From DATKFM01 sp035544395 (lineage in GTDB: Bacteria > Pseudomonadota > Alphaproteobacteria > Dongiales > Dongiaceae), in assembly GCA_035544395.1 (NCBI GenBank), contig DATKFM010000397.1:1-17674 (forward strand): DNA of 17,674 nt, in the 5' to 3' direction. Numbering within the stretch: position 1 is the stretch's first letter; each line of letters begins with the position of its first letter. The position numbers were made by a program, and so were the translations under genes. A model generated the notes under the pieces. That model searched no databases, was not told where the DNA came from, and was given only the letters and a program-made list of their open reading frames with translations. Positions 14,241-17,674 of the stretch are shown piece by piece.

Positions 14241-15317
14241 TTGACTGACATAGCCGCTGTGGAGGCACAGGGCGTCACCAAGGTATTCGGTCTCGGGCCG
14301 GATGCCGTACGGGCCCTGGACAATGTCTCTGTCACGATCCGCGAGAACGAGTTTTTCACTCTTCTCGGGCCCTCCGGTTGCGGCAAGACCACGCTGCTGC
14401 GGCTGATCGCCGGCTTCGAGCTCCCCACCTCCGGCGATATCTTGCTTCATGGCCAGTCCGTGGCCGACCAGCCGCCCTACCGCCGCGCAGTCAATACCGT
14501 GTTCCAGAGCTATGCGCTGTTCCCCCACATGACCGTGGGCGAGAACATCTCCTTCGGTCTGGAGATGCGCGGTTCCTCCCGCGCCGATGCGCAGAAGACC
14601 GTCGACGAGATGCTCTCGCTGGTGCAGATGACCGGCCTGGGCGCGCGCCGGCCTTCGCAGCTTTCGGGCGGACAGCAGCAGCGCGTCGCCCTGGCCCGCG
14701 CCCTGGCCAATCATCCGAAGGTGCTGCTGCTGGACGAGCCGCTGTCGGCCCTCGACCTGAAGTTGCGCCAGGGCATGCGCACGGAGCTCAAGGCGCTGCA
14801 GAAACGCACGGGCATCACTTTCATCTTCGTCACCCACGATCAGGAAGAAGCGCTCACCATGAGCGATCGGATTGCCGTGATGAGCAAAGGCCAGATCCAG
14901 CAATTGGGCACGGCGCTGGATGTCTATGAGCGGCCGGTGAACCGCTTCGTCGCCGACTTCATCGGCGACACCAATTTCGTCGTCGTCGACATCGTCGGCG
15001 CCGAGAATGGCTGGATGCGCTGCCGCGGCGCGGCCGGCCTGGAGTTCATGGCCGCGCCCGCGGGCAACAAGAAGAGCGGCAGCGCCACCCTCGCAATCCG
15101 GCCCGAGAAGATCCGGCTCAAGGCCGGCGGCGCCCATGGCGAAATCGTGCAATCGGTCTACACCGGCACCGACACCAACTATCAGGTGCGCATCGGCGAC
15201 GGCAGCGGCCTCAGCGTCCGCGTGCAGAACGCCGTCGACGGCGGCAGCCCGTTCACGGTCGGCGACAAGGTGGGCATCGACGTGCCCTCCGGCGCCGCCC
15301 GCATGCTGCAGGATTGA
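14241..15317 (+). CDS. potA: Polyamine-type ABC importer, ATP-binding protein
   Basis: This is the cytoplasmic ATPase that powers uptake through the two permeases encoded next. From TTG 14241 the product has 358 residues. Walker A GPSGCGKTT (43-51), Q-loop FQSYALFPHMTVGEN, signature LSGGQQQR (141-148), Walker B VLLLDEP (161-167), and switch His199 in VTHDQEEAL are all intact. The C-terminal TOBE-type domain includes FIGDTNFVVVDI, LAIRPEKIRL and YTGTDTNYQVRI, as in PotA/spermidine-putrescine ATPases. Start: TTG 14241 has GGGAG 5 bases upstream; the in-frame TTG at 14229 lies before that site and GTG 14259 has none. The next gene starts 5 bases after its stop. Confidence 0.93.
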   Translation: MTDIAAVEAQGVTKVFGLGPDAVRALDNVSVTIRENEFFTLLGPSGCGKTTLLRLIAGFELPTSGDILLHGQSVADQPPYRRAVNTVFQSYALFPHMTVGENISFGLEMRGSSRADAQKTVDEMLSLVQMTGLGARRPSQLSGGQQQRVALARALANHPKVLLLDEPLSALDLKLRQGMRTELKALQKRTGITFIFVTHDQEEALTMSDRIAVMSKGQIQQLGTALDVYERPVNRFVADFIGDTNFVVVDIVGAENGWMRCRGAAGLEFMAAPAGNKKSGSATLAIRPEKIRLKAGGAHGEIVQSVYTGTDTNYQVRIGDGSGLSVRVQNAVDGGSPFTVGDKVGIDVPSGAARMLQD

Positions 15318-15322
15318 ACGGA

Positions 15323-16297
15323 ATGGCCGAGGCCGTTATCGCGGGAACGATACCGGGCAAGCCGGCGACGGTCGAGCAGCGCGTCAGCGCGGCCCAGGCC
15401 GCGGCGGAGAAGGTCAGCCGCCGCACCCGCTGGGCGCTGATTGCGCCGGCGCTGATCGTGATCGGCACCCTGGGCATTGCGCCGCTGCTCATCATCGTCA
15501 TCTATTCCTTCCTGAAGCCAGGCGCCTATGGCGGCGTGGTCTGGGAATATTCCAACGCCGCCTATGTGCAGTTCCTGTTCGAGAAGGATCTGTTCGACGA
15601 AAGCTATCACTTCACCACGTCCTATTTTCAGATCTATTCCCGCTCCCTGGGCCTTGCCGCCTTTACCACGCTCGGCAGCCTGATCCTGGGCTTTCCGACC
15701 GCCTATTTCATGGCCACGCGGCCGCCGCATCAGCGGAATTTCTGGCTTTTCCTGATCACGCTGCCGTTCTGGTCCAACCTGCTTATCCGCACCTTCGCCA
15801 TCTTCGTCCTGATCCGCGACGATGGCATCGTCAATAACGCGCTGCTGTCGATCGGCCTGATCAGCACGCCGTTCCAGATCATGTTCACGGACACCGCCGT
15901 CGGCATCGCTTTGCTCTACGGCTTCCTGCCCTTCATGGTCCTGCCGATCTATGCCAGCCTGGAAAAGCTGGATTTCCGCTATGTCGAAGCGGCTTACGAT
16001 CTTTACGCAACGCGCTGGCATGTGCTGTGGCGCATCATCGTGCCGCTGTCGAAGCCGGGCATCGTCGCCGGCTGCCTGCTGGTGTTCATCCCCGCGCTGG
16101 GCGCCTATGTGACGCCGCTGCTGGTGGGCGGCGGCAAGTCGCTGATGATCGGCAATCTGATCGCGCTGCAGTTTGCGGGCTCGCGCAACTGGCCGTTCGG
16201 CTCGGCGGCATCGCTGATCCTGATGGTTCTGGTCATGTTCGCGCTTTATATCTATGTGCGCTATGGGACGCGCAAATCGGGGCTGGCCCATGGCTGA
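15323..16297 (+). CDS. potB: Polyamine-type ABC importer, permease 1 (PotB/PotH type)
   Basis: The product has 324 residues and six predicted membrane helices: a first helix at about 38-60 (ALIAPALIVIGTLGIAPLLI), then a periplasmic loop of about 40 residues, then five more helices. The cytoplasmic EAA loop that docks on the ATPase is VEAAYDLYATRWHVLWRIIVPLSKPGI in pattern (221-247). The usual DLGAS is DLYAT here, and the partner permease has the same change. Start: ATG 15323 with AGGA 9 bases upstream; an in-frame TTG at 15314 overlaps the potA stop and is less likely. The binding protein at the right end of the operon indicates a polyamine or similar amine cargo. Confidence 0.92.
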   Translation: MAEAVIAGTIPGKPATVEQRVSAAQAAAEKVSRRTRWALIAPALIVIGTLGIAPLLIIVIYSFLKPGAYGGVVWEYSNAAYVQFLFEKDLFDESYHFTTSYFQIYSRSLGLAAFTTLGSLILGFPTAYFMATRPPHQRNFWLFLITLPFWSNLLIRTFAIFVLIRDDGIVNNALLSIGLISTPFQIMFTDTAVGIALLYGFLPFMVLPIYASLEKLDFRYVEAAYDLYATRWHVLWRIIVPLSKPGIVAGCLLVFIPALGAYVTPLLVGGGKSLMIGNLIALQFAGSRNWPFGSAASLILMVLVMFALYIYVRYGTRKSGLAHG

Positions 16298-17129
16298 GAT
16301 GGCGCTCCCGGCCGGCCGCCGGATTTCCGCCCGGAGATTCGACCTCAAGCGGATCTACGGATTCGGCACCGCCGCCGCTGCCTGCTTGGTCTTGCTCTAC
16401 GCGCCAATCCTGATCCTGTTTGCCTTCTCCTTCAACGGCACGCGGTCGGTGACCGTTTGGACTGGCTTCAGCCTCGATTGGTATCCCAAGGCTTTCCTGA
16501 ACGACAAGATCTGGGGCGCGGCGCTCAACACGATGCAGATCGCCATCTTCGCGACGGTGATTTCCACGATCATCGCCACCGCCGCCGCGCTGGCGACCAC
16601 GCGCACAAGGCCCTGGCGCGGCCAGACCGCCAGCTACATGACCATCAATCTGCCGCTGATGGTGCCGGAGATCGTCACCGCCATCGCCACGCTGAGCTTC
16701 TTCGGCCTGGTCGCCGCCGCGCTCGGCACCCGTCTCGGTATCATCCAGATCATGCTGGCCCACACCTGCTTCTGCATTCCCTTCGCTTACATGCCAATCC
16801 GCGCCCGGCTCGAGGACATGGATTTGACCCTGGAGCAGGCCGCCGCCGATCTCTATGCCACGCCCTGGCAGACCTTCCGGCGGGTTACACTGCCGCTGCT
16901 GATGCCGGGCATCATCGCCGGCGCGACCTTGGCGTTCGTCGTCTCGTTCGACGATTTCACCATCACCAGCATGCTGGTGGGCCCGGGCGAAACCACCTTG
17001 CCGATGTATGTCTGGACGTCGATCCGCCGCGGCATCAGCCCGGAGATCAACGCCATGTCGACGATCCTGCTGGTGATCTCGATTTTGCTTGTGTCCCTGT
17101 CCTTCCTGATCGGGCGCAAGAAGTACTGA
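16290..17129 (+). CDS. potC: Polyamine-type ABC importer, permease 2 (PotC/PotI type)
   Basis: The product has 279 residues and six hydrophobic helices, the first at about 24-46 (GFGTAAAACLVLLYAPILIL). Family features are FSFNGTRSV after helix 1, INLPLMVPEIVTAIATL, and the EAA-type loop QAAADLYATPWQTFRRVTLPLLMPGI in pattern (183-208), then FVVSFDDFTITSMLVGPGETTLPMYVW, highly typical of PotC/PotI. The first residue of EAA is Gln. Start: ATG 16290 overlaps the potB stop by 8 bases with a GGGG tract just upstream; ATG 16299 is an alternative. It forms the membrane channel together with the preceding permease. Confidence 0.93.
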   Translation: MAEMALPAGRRISARRFDLKRIYGFGTAAAACLVLLYAPILILFAFSFNGTRSVTVWTGFSLDWYPKAFLNDKIWGAALNTMQIAIFATVISTIIATAAALATTRTRPWRGQTASYMTINLPLMVPEIVTAIATLSFFGLVAAALGTRLGIIQIMLAHTCFCIPFAYMPIRARLEDMDLTLEQAAADLYATPWQTFRRVTLPLLMPGIIAGATLAFVVSFDDFTITSMLVGPGETTLPMYVWTSIRRGISPEINAMSTILLVISILLVSLSFLIGRKKY

Positions 17130-17167
17130 GTACCCCCATGTGGCCAGAAAACAAAGGAGACTGAATA

Positions 17168-17674
17168 ATGTTGCGTAACGCGTTACGTATGACCGCGGCG
17201 GCCGCGCTGCTCTTTGCGAGCAGTGCCGCCTATGCCGATGGCGAGCTGCACCTTTACAACTGGGGCGACTACACCAACCCCAAGCTGATCGAGAAGTTCG
17301 AGCAGCAGTACAACGTCAAAGTCACTCTCGACGACTACGACTCCAACGACACGCTGCTGGCCAAGGTCCGCGCCGGCAACACCGGCTATGACGTGGTCTT
17401 CCCGTCGGACTACGCCGTGCAGATCCTGCTCGGCGAGGGCTTCCTGGCGAAGACCGAGCCGAACAAGATGGAGAATTTCAAGAATGTCGATCCGCGCTGG
17501 GTCGACGTCTACTGGGACCAGGGCCGCAATTACAGCGTGCCGTGGCAGTGGGGCACAACGGGCGTTTATGCCCTCAAGAGCCTTTACAGCGGCGATGTGA
17601 ACACCTCAGCAATATGGCTGGATCCGCCGCCGGAACTGGTGGGCAAGATCAATGTTGTTCCTGAAATGGGCGAC
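17168..17674 (+). CDS. potD: Polyamine-type periplasmic binding protein, N-terminal part
   Basis: The gene is cut by the window edge after 169 codons. AGGAG lies 8 bases before ATG 17168, the best ribosome binding site in the operon, fitting the need for excess binding protein. A signal peptide ends at about residue 23 (ASSAAYA, then DGELHLYNW). The mature start ELHLYNWGDYTNP, the segment DSNDTLLAKVRAGNTGYDVVFPSDYA, and YSVPWQWGTTGVYALKS match PotD/PotF spermidine/putrescine-binding proteins. PotD and PotF cannot be separated with certainty: the late segment (LDPPPELVGKINVVPEMGD) runs more like PotD. The protein captures the amine in the periplasm and delivers it to the two permeases encoded upstream. 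The gap from potC is 38 bases. Confidence 0.92.
   Translation, partial: MLRNALRMTAAAALLFASSAAYADGELHLYNWGDYTNPKLIEKFEQQYNVKVTLDDYDSNDTLLAKVRAGNTGYDVVFPSDYAVQILLGEGFLAKTEPNKMENFKNVDPRWVDVYWDQGRNYSVPWQWGTTGVYALKSLYSGDVNTSAIWLDPPPELVGKINVVPEMGD

Noticed and set aside
15182..16348. A 388-codon minus-strand frame opposite the end of potA and potB
   Set aside because: It is long only because GC-rich codons leave few stops. It is Gln/Asp/Arg-rich and lacks motifs, while the plus strand encodes an intact permease. The 319-codon frame at 14193-15152 opposite potA was rejected for the same reason.
1..17674. A defence island, prophage, integron or CRISPR array
   Set aside because: No regularly spaced repeats, integrase, transposase, restriction or phage genes were found. 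YraN has a nuclease fold but is a housekeeping-context protein.

Overview
The window reads as a chromosomal segment of a GC-rich alphaproteobacterium. The evidence is an hrcA-grpE pair divergent from an rph-rdgB-hemW run, and an rsmI-yraN-(SirB1-like)-gshB run divergent from an LpoA-like lipoprotein; both arrangements are familiar in Alphaproteobacteria. Codon use in most genes is strongly G/C-ending. The order within the class cannot be fixed from the sequence alone. No rRNA, tRNA, CRISPR array, transposase or integrase was seen.

Layout. Positions 1-186 (minus strand) hold the N-terminus of an AT-richer gene that runs off the left edge; its style recalls secreted RTX/calcium-binding proteins. 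About 510 bp of non-coding DNA follows, with several small palindromes. Next come grpE and hrcA (minus, 698-2571), driven by a promoter-like region at 2595-2629. From 2771 the plus strand carries rph, rdgB and hemW, tightly packed with 4-bp stop/start overlaps (RNA 3' processing, nucleotide-pool cleaning, heme handling). hemW ends tail-to-tail with an LpoA-like lipoprotein gene (5294-6529, minus); the stop codons of the two genes share one TTAA. The 5' end of that lipoprotein gene overlaps the divergent rsmI, which is followed by yraN, a SirB1-type transglutaminase-fold/TPR protein and gshB.

A minus-strand pair follows at 9868-12839: an EamA-family permease, then a large TPR-sulfotransferase fusion. 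Divergent from it is a C45 (acyl-CoA:6-APA acyltransferase-like) Ntn hydrolase, preceded by a promoter-like region with tandem repeats and an inverted repeat. The right end is a polyamine-type ABC importer operon in the order ATPase, two permeases, periplasmic binding protein (potA-potB-potC-potD); the binding protein is cut by the window edge.

Working together: the left two thirds is mostly housekeeping (protein folding, tRNA/rRNA maturation and modification, nucleotide sanitation, heme, cell wall, glutathione). The right third is accessory metabolism and transport. There the C45 hydrolase directly upstream of a polyamine importer, and the TPR-sulfotransferase, are the least predictable genes. 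I found no convincing new defence or mobile system. The best leads are the partial RTX-like gene, the TPR-sulfotransferase, the C45-polyamine cluster with its repeat-bearing promoter, and the overlapping sigma70-like and sigma32-like signals before hrcA.
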